From assembly GCA_003560495.1 (NCBI GenBank), contig PWLM01000109.1:1-37358 (forward strand): DNA of 37,358 nt. Direction: 5' to 3'. Below the pieces are notes generated by a model. The model had not been told where the DNA came from. It saw nothing but the letters and a program-made list of their open reading frames with translations, and did not search any database. The position numbers and the translations under genes are program-made. Position 1 is the stretch's first letter, and every line of letters starts with the position of its first letter. Positions 8,156 to 16,549 of the stretch are shown piece by piece. The stretch comes from Bacillus sp. (in: firmicutes) (lineage in GTDB: Bacteria; Bacillota; Bacilli; Bacillales; Salisediminibacteriaceae).

Positions 8156-9106
8156 TTATAACAGATCTGCAGCCAGCTGAGCGAGACCGGACCTTTCTCC
8201 TTTTTCAAATTTCATATGTCCGGAAATGTCGAGATGTTTCATTCGTTCAACGACATAGGACAAACCATTAGTGTATTCATCGAGATAAGGGTGATCAATT
8301 TGTTTAGGATCCCCCATTAAAACAATTTTACTGCCTTCCCCTACCCGGGTAATAATAGTTTTAACTTCGTGCTTCGTCAAATTTTGAGCTTCGTCAATAA
8401 TAATATACTGCTCCGGGATACTTCTCCCCCGGATGTAAGTCAGGGCTTCCACCTGGACTGTTGACATGCCTGCAAGAATATCTTCCAGTTCTGTAGTCTT
8501 ATTTGTATTAAATAAAAATTCCAGATTGTCAAATATCGGCTGCATCCACGGACGGAGTTTTTCGTCTTTTTCACCCGGGAGATACCCTATGTCTTTACCT
8601 ACGGGTACGACAGGACGAGTTACTAGCAGCTTTTTATATTCATGCATGTCTTCAGTGAGATACATGCCACAGGCAAGTGAGAGCAGGGTTTTACCGGTCC
8701 CTGCCTTACCCACAAGTGTTACAAGGGGGATATCTTTACGGAGAAGCAGCTCTATTGCCATACGCTGCTGAACATTTCGGGGTCTCACTCCCCATATCCC
8801 CTCAAAATCACCCAGGAACAGATCCAGCTTCTGTGCTTTTTGATCCGTCATGGCAAGTGCAGAACGGCTGGGATTTGTAAGGTCCCGAAATACGCAGAAA
8901 TGGTTCGGATTTAAAGATTCTGTACCAGCTTCTTTAAAGCTTAAATACCGCTTTTTAAAAAGCCGGTCCATCGTGTCACTATCCATCCACTCTTCGCTGT
9001 ACCCTTTATATATATTATAAAATTGAGCTACATGGTCCGAAAGAAAATCTTCGGCCTGGATTCCGAGGGCATCAGCTTTGACTCTCAATAGAGCATCTTT
9101 CGACAC
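8156..9106 (-). CDS. downstream fragment: PhoH ATPase domain
   Basis: 316 codons from a GTG at 9106. It contains the PhoH P-loop ATPase: Walker A GKAGTGKT near residue 137, Walker B YIIIDEAQN near 234, and the typical RPVVPVGKDIGYLPG motif near 164. All ATPase motifs are intact, so decay, if any, is recent. No Shine-Dalgarno precedes the GTG, so independent translation is doubtful. See the joint pseudogene entry. Confidence 0.5.
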   Translation of the reverse strand: MSKDALLRVKADALGIQAEDFLSDHVAQFYNIYKGYSEEWMDSDTMDRLFKKRYLSFKEAGTESLNPNHFCVFRDLTNPSRSALAMTDQKAQKLDLFLGDFEGIWGVRPRNVQQRMAIELLLRKDIPLVTLVGKAGTGKTLLSLACGMYLTEDMHEYKKLLVTRPVVPVGKDIGYLPGEKDEKLRPWMQPIFDNLEFLFNTNKTTELEDILAGMSTVQVEALTYIRGRSIPEQYIIIDEAQNLTKHEVKTIITRVGEGSKIVLMGDPKQIDHPYLDEYTNGLSYVVERMKHLDISGHMKFEKGERSGLAQLAADLL

Positions 9107-9118
9107 AATGACAATATT

Positions 9119-9475
9119 TTAAGGTTGTTCAGCTTCTTCCATCATGTTCAGCGCGATAGCAAGTATTCTATTATCGTTGTTTTTTTCCAGTCCGTGTTTC
9201 TCCATTTGTTCATAAGAGCGGTGATTCAGTTCAACTATAAGCTTTCCCGTCCCGGGAAGTTCCACCCCTTCATGAAGCTTGCCTTTAGTTCTCAGCTGAT
9301 CGAGAAGCCGCGCCACTTCCCTCGCATTTCTTCCAATCTCATCAGTCAGTCTCTTTTTAGTATCAATTTCTTCCAGAACTACGGCAGGGATTACTACCGT
9401 GTTTTCTACAAAGGAATGAATCGAAAGCGGATCATGAAGCAGAACATTAGTATCGAGAATATACGCCTTTATCAT
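9119..9475 (-). CDS. upstream fragment: PIN domain
   Basis: 118 residues from ATG 9475. PIN-nuclease acidic residues are present: Asp8 in YILDTNVLL, Glu in VVLEEIDTKKR near residue 35, and Asp in NNDNRILAIA near 100. The final strand and helix of the fold (VIVSKDALLRVKADALG) lie beyond the stop, so this fragment is a shortened PIN domain. See the joint pseudogene entry. Confidence 0.5.
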   Translation of the reverse strand: MIKAYILDTNVLLHDPLSIHSFVENTVVIPAVVLEEIDTKKRLTDEIGRNAREVARLLDQLRTKGKLHEGVELPGTGKLIVELNHRSYEQMEKHGLEKNNDNRILAIALNMMEEAEQP

Positions 9476-9563
9476 AGCGCTCCCTCCACAGAACAGCAGA
9501 ATTAGGGTGATTTATTTTATTTTTATCAGCTGCAAAGTTCTTAGTGTTCGTACCAGCAGTATG

Positions 9564-10019
9564 TTATACGTTTTTTAAAGCTTTCATCACTTGATTATCC
9601 AGCTTTAGAGCAGCTTCTTCATCGTAAGTTTTTTCAAACTTCGGCTCGTTTATAAGCCGGGCTCCATAAAACATGACATCTTTGACTTCCTCTATCTTTA
9701 CTTCCACCATAATTAATTTAAGTGGTACATTACTCATTACATCTTCTCCAACAGAAGCTCTCCCCGTCAAAGAATATGTGGATCCATCTGCAATTACGGT
9801 AATGGTGACCAATGGTTCGGATTTTATGTTATTTAAAATTTTTGATTTTTGATCGACCGCAAACCTTACAGTTTTCGAATCTTTAGCAAATATCCAGGAT
9901 ATGGCATTTACTTTCGGTGCCCCACTTTCAATATCTACCGTGGCGATGGTAACATAGTGCTCTTCCTGTAGAGTTGCAAGCAGATCTTCGTTTAATGATG
10001 TTTCAATACGATTCCCCAC
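9564..10019 (-). CDS. pyridoxamine 5'-phosphate oxidase-like FMN-binding protein
   Basis: 151-residue single-domain protein of the PNPOx-like split-barrel type. Supporting stretches are YVTIATVDIESGAPKVNAISWIFAKD (residues 22-47, given as two parts YVTIATVDIESGAPK and VNAISWIFAKD), TVRFAVDQKSKILNNIKSEP, and a later VTITVIADGSTYSLTGRA strand pair. Small members bind FMN or heme and have varied or unknown reactions; I cannot assign a substrate. The start is GTG 10019 with AAAGGAGGGG 8 nt upstream. It is monocistronic. I do not recall it at this place in B. subtilis. Confidence 0.75.
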   Translation of the reverse strand: MGNRIETSLNEDLLATLQEEHYVTIATVDIESGAPKVNAISWIFAKDSKTVRFAVDQKSKILNNIKSEPLVTITVIADGSTYSLTGRASVGEDVMSNVPLKLIMVEVKIEEVKDVMFYGARLINEPKFEKTYDEEAALKLDNQVMKALKNV

Positions 10020-10462
10020 CGGTATCCCCTCCTTTCACATTCTACATTCCCTGATCACAGGAATAATAATAAATATATTCGAGAAACTAAAAGATAAATC
10101 CTTCTTTGGCTCAGGCTCTTTTGTGAATATTTTCAGTAAAAATCAACGTGTGTTAGTAACTAACCCTTTTTTATAAAGTAACATTTTATTTGTTGATTCT
10201 CATGCCATCGGACTTCCAAGCAATTTATTATAGGGGCTTGATAGTTAAATTTTTAATTCCTGTAATGTACGGCCTGAATTTTCAAGCATGAAACTGCCAT
10301 CCGAATATAGAAGCAAATAATTTAATGGATATCCAGCGCGAAGGTTTGTTATTTAACGAAAACGGTACTACTGCGAAAGGATTTTTTACAGATAAAGCAT
10401 CCAAGCGCCCGCCCCCATGTTATAATTGACACAAATTATTTTTAAATAGGCAGGTGAGATAA
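10020..10462. other. intergenic region upstream of the PNPOx-like gene and ylaI
   Basis: 443 nt without a credible gene, between divergent starts. It holds a small palindrome GTTAGT-A-ACTAAC at 10152-10164, which looks like a repressor operator, and a TATAAT hexamer at 10421-10426 just upstream of ylaI with a poor -35. A TTGACA overlaps the end of that TATAAT. Confidence 0.4.
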
Positions 10463-10666
10463 ATGCGTGTGAAGTGTGTTCTATGTGATAAAATAGAAAA
10501 ATTATCCCCGGACCTGCCTCTGGCCAAAAAACTTCGGAACCGGCCGATTCATACCTACATGTGTGAGGATTGCCGCGAAAGAATTGCTGAAAAAACAGAG
10601 GCCCGGCTTAATACCGGACACTTTCGTAAGCATCATACAGAAGAAGAAACAGATGAGTACATTTAA
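10463..10666 (+). CDS. ylaI: YlaI-like small zinc-ribbon protein (DUF2197)
   Basis: 67-residue basic protein with two Cys pairs, CVLC near residue 5 and CEDC near 34. This is a likely zinc ribbon. The central KKLRNRPIHTYMCEDCRERI stretch matches YlaI closely. Function unknown; zinc binding is inferred from the cysteine pattern. The ATG is preceded by AGGCAGGTGAG. It is located as in B. subtilis between ylaH and ylaK, although ylaJ is missing. Confidence 0.87.
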   Translation: MRVKCVLCDKIEKLSPDLPLAKKLRNRPIHTYMCEDCRERIAEKTEARLNTGHFRKHHTEEETDEYI

Positions 10667-10780
10667 CTAAGCTGCTATTATTATTACAACTGCAAAATTT
10701 TATCAGAAACAGGAAGCAGGATATAAGAGTCATTGGGAGCCTTTTACAATACTTCGTTTCTGACCAAATCAACCTAAAAA

Positions 10781-10809
10781 AACTCTGAGTACATTGAGCA
10801 CTCAGAGTT
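10781..10809 (-). terminator. terminator of ylaH
   Basis: A 10-bp perfect stem (10781-10790 with 10800-10809) with a 9-nt loop follows the ylaH stop. On the minus strand it runs into a T-tract (A-run 10776-10782 on plus). Confidence 0.85.
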
Positions 10810-10812
10810 ACT

Positions 10813-11166
10813 TTATGAAGTCTGTTTCTCTTCCTCATCTTCAGCTTTGTGACGCCTGAGCTGCAGTTTGTACATACCAAGTACGACAGCGGCTATGAAA
10901 AGAGATTCGATAATTGGAAGCGTAAAAGCTAAAAAAGTTATGAACATGTTTCCGAAGAGCATTGCTGCATAGACAACGATATTTTTTAGAAGCGGGAGCT
11001 TCCGGGCAAATCCAAGATTGAAAACAAGAATACTAAGTAGATTTATAATAATATATAAAATCCAAAAAGCAGTCAAAAAGTTTTCCGGATCGCCGGCACC
11101 AAGAAAATCAGCAAGCGGGGCCATGTTTGGAGAAGCAGTGTTACCTGCACCTGAAGCTAGTATCAT
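10813..11166 (-). CDS. ylaH: YlaH-like membrane protein
   Basis: 117 residues with three hydrophobic segments (about 31-51, 60-78, 80-97 from the chosen start) and a charged C-terminal tail. FWILYIIINLLSILVFNLGF followed by ARKLPLLKN matches YlaH. I chose ATG 11166 (MILASGAG), with TTTAGGAG 11 nt upstream, rather than a more upstream start lacking a ribosome site. In B. subtilis ylaH lies next to typA; here typA is absent and ylaH diverges from ylaF. Function unknown. Confidence 0.83.
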   Translation of the reverse strand: MILASGAGNTASPNMAPLADFLGAGDPENFLTAFWILYIIINLLSILVFNLGFARKLPLLKNIVVYAAMLFGNMFITFLAFTLPIIESLFIAAVVLGMYKLQLRRHKAEDEEEKQTS

Positions 11167-11217
11167 GTGTTTATACACTCCTAAAGCCGTATTTCTATCA
11201 CTTTTCCTACTATAGCA

Positions 11218-11247
11218 TAAATTAATAAAATGAAACAAAATATTAGA
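11218..11247 (-). promoter_or_regulatory. candidate sigma-A promoter of ylaH
   Basis: On the minus strand TTGTTT (11247-11242), 18 nt, TATAGT (11223-11218). The -10 box is one base from consensus. It lies about 50 nt before the ylaH start. Confidence 0.4.
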
Positions 11248-11370
11248 GTCTCTTTGTCGTATTTAACAATCTGGTGATGCATTTTATTCAAGCACTGAAA
11301 ATTTCAAACAATCTTTTATTTTGACATTATATAAAGTACAATAAGCTTAGTGATTAAAGGAGGAACTGCT

Positions 11371-11565
11371 ATGAGGTCTTTTGACATTGTTTTTTTTATG
11401 CTCGCAGTTATTGGTACTATCGGGATGATGGGGCTCGGAGTTGCTCTGGCGCAGACTAGCCTGGTGCTGTTTTTTGTTTTCGGTGGTCTTTTCGGTGGAT
11501 CGCTCGCTTACGGATTCAAGCGAAAAAAAGATGTTTTTGCTGCTGAATCTGAACAAACAGATTAA
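11371..11565 (+). CDS. ylaF: YlaF-like small membrane protein (DUF5325-type)
   Basis: 64 residues with two hydrophobic helices (about 5-24 and 28-46) joined by a tight turn, ending in a charged KRKKD...EQTD tail. ATG 11371 is chosen because AAAGGAGGA lies 6 nt upstream; a GTG at 11350 would place that site inside the gene. Family assignment is from memory of length, pattern and position. Function unknown. Confidence 0.7.
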   Translation: MRSFDIVFFMLAVIGTIGMMGLGVALAQTSLVLFFVFGGLFGGSLAYGFKRKKDVFAAESEQTD

Positions 11566-11652
11566 TATTAACTCATTCCCTGATCAAAGTTAATTTGAAG
11601 ACAATATCGGACTATAATTAAGAAATTCAGGGCAAACAAATACAATTATATG

Positions 11653-11692
11653 TTAAGCAGCCTGTTTTCGCATAAGAAAACAGGCTGCTTAA
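11653..11692. terminator. 16-bp hairpin between ylaF and suhB
   Basis: A perfect 16-bp stem (11653-11668 with 11677-11692), loop 8 nt. The stem contains a T4/A4 run but no clean U-tract follows on either strand. It lies between the convergent ylaF and suhB genes, so it probably ends both transcripts. Confidence 0.65.
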
Positions 11693-11815
11693 TTAGCTAT
11701 TAGAATCTTAAAAAAGTTTCGACGCTGAAACGCCTGCAGAGAAGTCAGCATTTAACCACCGTCCGTATTAACAGGCACTATGATTACAACCTGTACACAT
11801 TAAAGAGGATGTATT

Positions 11816-12586
11816 TTACCGGTACAGTTCTTCTTTAATTTCCTTGTACACGGCCGGATTGGCAGCAAATAATGTATCTTTACTCAAAAATTGCAGCTCT
11901 TCTCCTTTATAGTTTGTCGCTACCCCGCCTACTTCCTGAAGAAGGGCGTAGCCGGCTGCTATGTCCCATGGGGCGAGCTTCATGCTTATATACGCATCCA
12001 GCCTGCCTGAAGCAACATATGCAAGTTCTATAGCAGCAGCTCCGTAGGAACGTGTTCCCCTCACTTTTCGTACAATACGCTGAAGTTTTTCATCCTTTAA
12101 AACCCATCCTGTATTAAAGCTGACAAGCGACTCATCCAAAGACCTGTGACTTAATTCAGGAAGTTTCTCCTCATTTAAATAAGCCCCTTCTCCTTTAATG
12201 GAAGTGTACAACTCATCATTCATAACGTCGTAAATAATTCCAATCAACGGTTCTCCATCTTCGAAAATCCCAAGAGAAATAGCAAAATTAGTTCCCATAT
12301 GCACAAAATTTACTGTTCCATCTATAGGATCCAGTATCCAGACCGTTCCTTCTAAATCTTTAATGTTTTCAAAAGATCCTTCTTCCCCCATAAGCCGGTG
12401 GCCGGGAAAATTATCTTTAATTTTATTCTTAAAAAGATCTTCAACGTTTTTATCTACATCTGTAACAAGATCATTTTTATCTTCTTTTGTATCAATACCA
12501 TAGGAAAACTGCATTTTTTCCCGAATGTAATCTGCTGCTTCCCTGACATAGGATTCAGCTGTCGCTTTGAGGGTAAATTTATTCAT
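11816..12586 (-). CDS. suhB: inositol-monophosphatase family phosphatase (YktC/SuhB)
   Basis: 256-residue soluble Mg-dependent phosphatase. Family metal and substrate motifs are intact: GEEGS near residue 68, WILDPIDGTVNFVH near 83, and APWDIAAGYALLQEVGG near 206. The family hydrolyses inositol monophosphate, but in bacteria may also act on NADP, fructose bisphosphate or serve a ribosome-related role. The B. subtilis counterpart is yktC, found in the same neighbourhood. The ATG 12586 has AAAGGATG about 12 nt upstream, a rather long spacing. Confidence 0.93.
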   Translation of the reverse strand: MNKFTLKATAESYVREAADYIREKMQFSYGIDTKEDKNDLVTDVDKNVEDLFKNKIKDNFPGHRLMGEEGSFENIKDLEGTVWILDPIDGTVNFVHMGTNFAISLGIFEDGEPLIGIIYDVMNDELYTSIKGEGAYLNEEKLPELSHRSLDESLVSFNTGWVLKDEKLQRIVRKVRGTRSYGAAAIELAYVASGRLDAYISMKLAPWDIAAGYALLQEVGGVATNYKGEELQFLSKDTLFAANPAVYKEIKEELYR

Positions 12587-12820
12587 CCTGCTTACACATC
12601 CTTTGTCGAATCAGTGATGTATTCACTTATATCACACAAGGATAGCTGCAGGCAAATATTATAGAGAGGAGAGAGAAGGAGTTGAAGAGGTTCATTCAGG
12701 AGTGCCCGTAAAAATCCCTCCATGAAAAATAAATCCATGAAGGGCAATATGCCACAGTTTCTTAATTATCTTTTTACTTTTCAAAACAGCTGCAATTCAT
12801 GACGAGTACCTGCCACATTA

Positions 12821-13009
12821 TTATGCTTCGAGGCGTAGCCATTCTCCGCGCAGCTCTTCCAGCTTATGTTTGCTGAGTTCAACCTGCTCCGACTCTTCTG
12901 CCTGCATAGCGTCAAAAAGTGTCTGTAGTTCGTAATCGATCTCCAGTTTGAGTACAGGGATACGACGCTCCCCATCTTTTCTCTTCAACGTTTGAATGAC
13001 CTTCTCCAT
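12821..13009 (-). CDS. small conserved protein, YkzI-like
   Basis: 62 residues, highly charged, predicted helical: basic N-terminus (EKVIQTLKRKDGERR) and an acidic middle, ending in ELRGEWLRLEA. No membrane segment. The start is ATG 13009 with AAAAGGGG 8 nt upstream; an in-frame GTG at 13018 touches the ribosome site. The place between suhB and yktB is that of ykzI in B. subtilis. The assignment rests mainly on position. Confidence 0.6.
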   Translation of the reverse strand: MEKVIQTLKRKDGERRIPVLKLEIDYELQTLFDAMQAEESEQVELSKHKLEELRGEWLRLEA

Positions 13010-13383
13010 GTTTCGCACCCCTTTTTTCTCCGAATATTCGGATTTTTTTAACTCGATAAATACCCCTATGCATATCTATATGGAGTTATTATAAGATTAG
13101 TGCATTTATCGGAATTTTGCAACTATTTATTTAGTTAATTTTAAAATTCCACAATCTATCTATATTTAAACCTCTTTATTTTAATTATTTATGTGCTTTT
13201 GCTACAATGAAGCTTATTGTATAGCTCTGATGATTTTTATTAGAAGTGGACCTGCGATTCGAGCTGTCTGAAAACCACTCTATTTAAAAAGTATTCAACC
13301 TGCCCGGCTTTTCGGAAAAGTTGCAGTGGTATTATGAACAGCTGAACGTAAACAGAGCTAATTTTAAAAAAGATGGTGATTAT
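13010..13383. other. ykzI-like/yktB divergent intergenic region
   Basis: 374 nt, strongly AT-rich. TACAAT at 13202-13207 is a possible -10 for yktB without a good -35. Nothing else is evident. Confidence 0.4.
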
Positions 13384-14028
13384 ATGAACTTTCAAGGATT
13401 CAGTGAAGATGATTTTGACGTATTTGCTGTAGAAGGTCTTGATGAGCGTATGAACGCATTAAAAGAGAATATCCGACCGAAACTCGAATTTCTGGGGGAG
13501 CATTTCAAAGATTTTTTAACACATAAAACCGGGAGTGATATTTATTACCATGTAGCGAAGCATGCCCGCAGAAAAGTTAATCCTCCGGATGATACATGGG
13601 TAGCTTTCGGCAACAGCAAAAGAGGTTATAAAAAGCTTCCTCATTTTCAGATCGGTCTCTTTGGTTCGCACGTATTTGTGTGGTTTGCTGTTATTTATGA
13701 GTCTCCTGTAAAGGAGGCCCTTGGTCACACACTTCATGAAAAAGCAGAAGAAATTCTTCGGGACATCCCCAATTCGTTTGAATGGAGTATAGATCATACA
13801 AAGCCGGATACCCTTTCCCATTCCGACTTAACTGAAGAATCTTTTAAAAAAATGACGAATCGCCTTACCGAAATAAAAAAAGCAGAAATTTTATGCGGAA
13901 TAACTCTCGACGATGAGAATCCCGCTGTAAAGGACGGAAAAGTATTGATAGAAAAGATAGAAGAAGCTTTTACTACCCTCCTTCCTCTATACGAATTAAG
14001 CATGGAGCTTTATGAACAAAAAGTTTAA
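13384..14028 (+). CDS. yktB: UPF0637 protein YktB
   Basis: 214-residue soluble protein. Characteristic family stretches are visible: FSEDDFDVFAVEGLDERM at the N-terminus, WVAFGNSKRGYKKLPHFQIG near residue 78, and HVFVWFAVIYESP near 99. Function unknown. ATG 13384 is chosen because the protein then starts MNFQGFSEDDF like relatives, with AAGATGGTGAT upstream. It is convergent with yktA, and a shared terminator lies between them. Confidence 0.9.
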   Translation: MNFQGFSEDDFDVFAVEGLDERMNALKENIRPKLEFLGEHFKDFLTHKTGSDIYYHVAKHARRKVNPPDDTWVAFGNSKRGYKKLPHFQIGLFGSHVFVWFAVIYESPVKEALGHTLHEKAEEILRDIPNSFEWSIDHTKPDTLSHSDLTEESFKKMTNRLTEIKKAEILCGITLDDENPAVKDGKVLIEKIEEAFTTLLPLYELSMELYEQKV

Positions 14029-14048
14029 ACTGCATGTTTCGACAGCTT

Positions 14049-14084
14049 AAAAGCACAGCGGAACTTTATCCGCTGTGCTTTTTT
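14049..14084. terminator. terminator between yktB and yktA
   Basis: 13-bp stem (14049-14061 with 14070-14082), 8-nt loop, then a T-run to 14087. Strong for yktB on plus. It may also act for yktA, whose stop is 110 nt away. Confidence 0.9.
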
Positions 14085-14193
14085 TATGCTCCGTTTTGTG
14101 AGCATTAACTTTTTGCTTTATTTATACTTCAGCCGTGGTAAAAACTTGTGGAAACGAATTTTGCAGTGTAAGAATAGAAAAGTATAACAGAGT

Positions 14194-14466
14194 CTAAACC
14201 TTAATAATTGAATCACGGCTGCTTTTTGCTTTTTTGATAACTTCGTACGCAATCTGTCCTGTCTGCTCTTCATAATCTTTGAAGTGCTGCTTTTCTTCAG
14301 CTTTAGAAGGAACAACTTTTTTAAAATTGTTGTACAGGGAAAGAACTGTGTCCCGTTCAGCACCTTTTACATACGCCTGATCCACGATTTCAAAAAAGTT
14401 TACAACGTCGATAATTTCATCTTTCGTCCAGTCTATTGATATTGGAAACCTGATATCTTTATTCAT
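14194..14466 (-). CDS. yktA: UPF0223 protein YktA
   Basis: 90-residue helical soluble protein. It shares ISIDWTKDEIIDVVNFFEIV and VPSKAEEKQHFKDYEEQTG with YktA. Function unknown. ATG 14466 has AAAAAGGAGA about 6 nt upstream; the more upstream in-frame codons lack one. It is divergent from speA. Confidence 0.92.
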   Translation of the reverse strand: MNKDIRFPISIDWTKDEIIDVVNFFEIVDQAYVKGAERDTVLSLYNNFKKVVPSKAEEKQHFKDYEEQTGQIAYEVIKKAKSSRDSIIKV

Positions 14467-14598
14467 ATATGTCTCCTTTTTCATAGTTATTAATCTGTTC
14501 AATTTATCCACAATCTAGTATACTTCACCTTATTCCTAATGCTCTTGAAACATCATACCAAAAAAAAGATGAATTCTAAAGAAGAGGAGGCTTCTGCC

Positions 14599-16083
14599 TT
14601 GTATTCCAATGACCAATCCCGTGCGCCTCTTTATGAGGGGCTGCTTGAACACAAATCTAAAAACCCGCTTCAGTTCCATATTCCCGGGCATAAAAAAGGT
14701 ACCGGAATGGATCCGGAATACCGCGACTTTTTAGGAGAAAATGCCCTCTCTATAGATATGATTAACATCGCTCCTCTCGATGATCTCCATCACCCTCATG
14801 GAATTATAAAAGAGGCCCAGGAATATGCCGCCGAAGCTTTCGGGGCTGATCACACCTTTTTTTCTGTCCAAGGTACAAGTGGAGCAATAATGACGATGAT
14901 TATGTCAGTGTGCGCTCCAGGAGACAAAATTATTGTACCTAGAAATGTACACAAGTCTATTATGTCCGCGATCATATTCTCCGGTGCGACTCCAATCTTC
15001 ATACACCCTGAGCTGGATGAAGAACTGGGGATTTCACACGGTATTTCACTTGAATCTGTTGAAAGAGCTCTGACTGTACATCCGGATGCTAAAGGACTTC
15101 TTGTTATTAATCCAACTTATTTTGGTATTTCTGCTAATTTACAGGCAATCGTAGACTCTGCTCATTCCTATGATGTACCCGTTCTTGTAGATGAAGCCCA
15201 CGGTGTACATATTCATTTTCATCAAGATTTTCCTTTATCTGCAATGGAAGCAGGTGCAGATATGGCCGCCACTAGTGTTCATAAACTGGGTGGGTCCCTT
15301 ACTCAGAGTTCGGTGCTGAACGTACAGGGATCTCTTGTGCAGGCCAACCGCGTCCAGTCTGTGATTAGTATGCTGACCACTACCTCCACTTCTTATCTTC
15401 TTCTCGCTTCTCTTGACACTGCACGGCGCTACCTTGCAGTCTCTGGCCATCAGGAGCTGTCCCGAATCCGAAAGCTGGCCGAAAACGCCCGGAATGAAAT
15501 TAACAACATACCAGGGCTTTTTTCTCCCGGGAAAGAATTTTTAAATAATCATGCCAGATTTGATATGGATGTTACGAAACTGACTGTCTCTATTAAGAAT
15601 CTTCACATTACTGGTTATGAAGCGGAAGTCTGGCTGCGGGAGGAGAAAAATATTGAGGTTGAACTTTCTGATTTGTACAACATTCTGTTTCTGATAACTT
15701 TTGGCGATAGTGAAAATACAATCAAGAAGCTGATAGAAGCTCTTAAGGAACTTTCCGAACGGTTCAGAACTTCTGAAAGTCCACCTGAAAACGGATGGCA
15801 CGTAGACGTTCCTAACATCCCTACACTGGCTTATTCCCCCCGGGAAGCTTTTTATGCTGAGACGGAGTCAATTCCGCTGCACAAATCTGCTGGAAGGGTC
15901 AGCGCTGAATTTATGATGATTTATCCTCCTGGAATTCCAATTTTCATACCCGGGGAAATAATCGAACAGGAAAATCTCGATTATATACAAAAGAATATCG
16001 ACACAGGGCTTCCGGTCCAGGGTCCTGAAGATCCTTCTCTCAAAAATCTGCTTGTTATAAAAGAACGAAAAGCTATTCTGTAA
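14599..16083 (+). CDS. speA: arginine decarboxylase, PLP-dependent (SpeA)
   Basis: Fold-type I pyridoxal-phosphate decarboxylase of the Orn/Lys/Arg family that makes agmatine for polyamine synthesis. Motifs from the chosen start: QFHIPGHKKGTGMDPE near residue 25, FSVQGTSGAIMTM near 88, PVLVDEAHGVHIHFH near 194, and the PLP lysine in ATSVHKLGG (Lys229). I chose TTG 14599 because AAGAGGAGG sits 8 nt upstream. The product is then 494 residues, close to B. subtilis SpeA (490). ATG codons at 14539 and 14569 would add an unmatched Lys-rich tail and swallow the ribosome site. Confidence 0.93.
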   Translation: MYSNDQSRAPLYEGLLEHKSKNPLQFHIPGHKKGTGMDPEYRDFLGENALSIDMINIAPLDDLHHPHGIIKEAQEYAAEAFGADHTFFSVQGTSGAIMTMIMSVCAPGDKIIVPRNVHKSIMSAIIFSGATPIFIHPELDEELGISHGISLESVERALTVHPDAKGLLVINPTYFGISANLQAIVDSAHSYDVPVLVDEAHGVHIHFHQDFPLSAMEAGADMAATSVHKLGGSLTQSSVLNVQGSLVQANRVQSVISMLTTTSTSYLLLASLDTARRYLAVSGHQELSRIRKLAENARNEINNIPGLFSPGKEFLNNHARFDMDVTKLTVSIKNLHITGYEAEVWLREEKNIEVELSDLYNILFLITFGDSENTIKKLIEALKELSERFRTSESPPENGWHVDVPNIPTLAYSPREAFYAETESIPLHKSAGRVSAEFMMIYPPGIPIFIPGEIIEQENLDYIQKNIDTGLPVQGPEDPSLKNLLVIKERKAIL

Positions 16084-16152
16084 AAAAGTTCACCTAAAAC
16101 AGGAAGGCCGTCCAAATTTATTTTAAACAGCCTGTTAATGAGTGACAAAATT

Positions 16153-16185
16153 AAGCTGCCTCCAATATTTCGGGGCAGCTTTTTT
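16153..16185 (+). terminator. terminator of speA
   Basis: 8-bp stem (16153-16160 with 16174-16181), 13-nt loop, followed by T5. It lies about 70 nt after the speA stop, convergent with the next minus-strand gene. Confidence 0.82.
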
Positions 16186-16246
16186 AGTGTATCACTCTAA
16201 ATTTATTATAATATTTCATTTATTCACGATGTGTCTGTTCCCACTT

Positions 16247-16549
16247 CTATAATTTCACAGGCGGACGGGCAGCGTACATTCCCAGGGATTCCTTCAAAAA
16301 CCCGGAAAGAATAGCCATATCCTCCTCATCGTCGACATGAAGCATTCCGGAAAGATTTGTTATGTCGTCAAGATGTTCGTATTCCAGCAGCACTTGTCTG
16401 CCGGTGTGCATACAGATCAGGAGAATTTTCCCGAAAAACATACTTGTATAAAGAACTGCGAAGTCGTAACGGTCCCCGGCAATATCCACTCCTATGAACT
16501 GAACGTCAGCTTTTTCGTGGACGTTGTAAAGTTCTCTGTACATAGTCAA
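16247..16549 (-). CDS. small conserved protein, DUF3055-like
   Basis: 100-residue soluble protein. The pattern of a central AVLYTSMFFGKILLICMHTGR core followed by a DDITNLSGMLHVDDEEDM acidic segment (given here in separate parts) resembles DUF3055 as I remember it. Function unknown. TTG 16549 lies 6 nt after a GAGGAGGG ribosome site; ATG 16543 is 12 nt away, so TTG is slightly favoured. It is convergent with speA. Confidence 0.6.
   Translation of the reverse strand: MTMYRELYNVHEKADVQFIGVDIAGDRYDFAVLYTSMFFGKILLICMHTGRQVLLEYEHLDDITNLSGMLHVDDEEDMAILSGFLKESLGMYAARPPVKL

Larger units (their letters stand above)
8156..9475 (-). pseudogene. ylaK: PIN-PhoH protein (YlaK/PhoH2) interrupted by an in-frame stop
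   Basis: Together the two halves form one 440-codon frame without a frame shift, almost the length of B. subtilis YlaK (about 442 residues). A PIN nuclease domain is followed by a PhoH ATPase; PhoH2 proteins couple RNA unwinding to cleavage. The frame is broken only by TAA at 9121-9119. It lies between ...EEAEQP and NIVIVSKDALLRV, where relatives read straight through. A one-base change (for example AAA or CAA to TAA) explains it. The break falls before the last strand of the PIN fold. The downstream half has a GTG at 9106 but no visible ribosome site. Either a recent pseudogene, an unusual split gene, stop readthrough, or a sequencing error. Confidence 0.85.

Noticed and set aside
14539-14598. 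Upstream ATG starts for speA
   Set aside because: They add a Lys-rich tail absent from relatives and place the strong AAGAGGAGG site inside the gene; TTG 14599 fits better.
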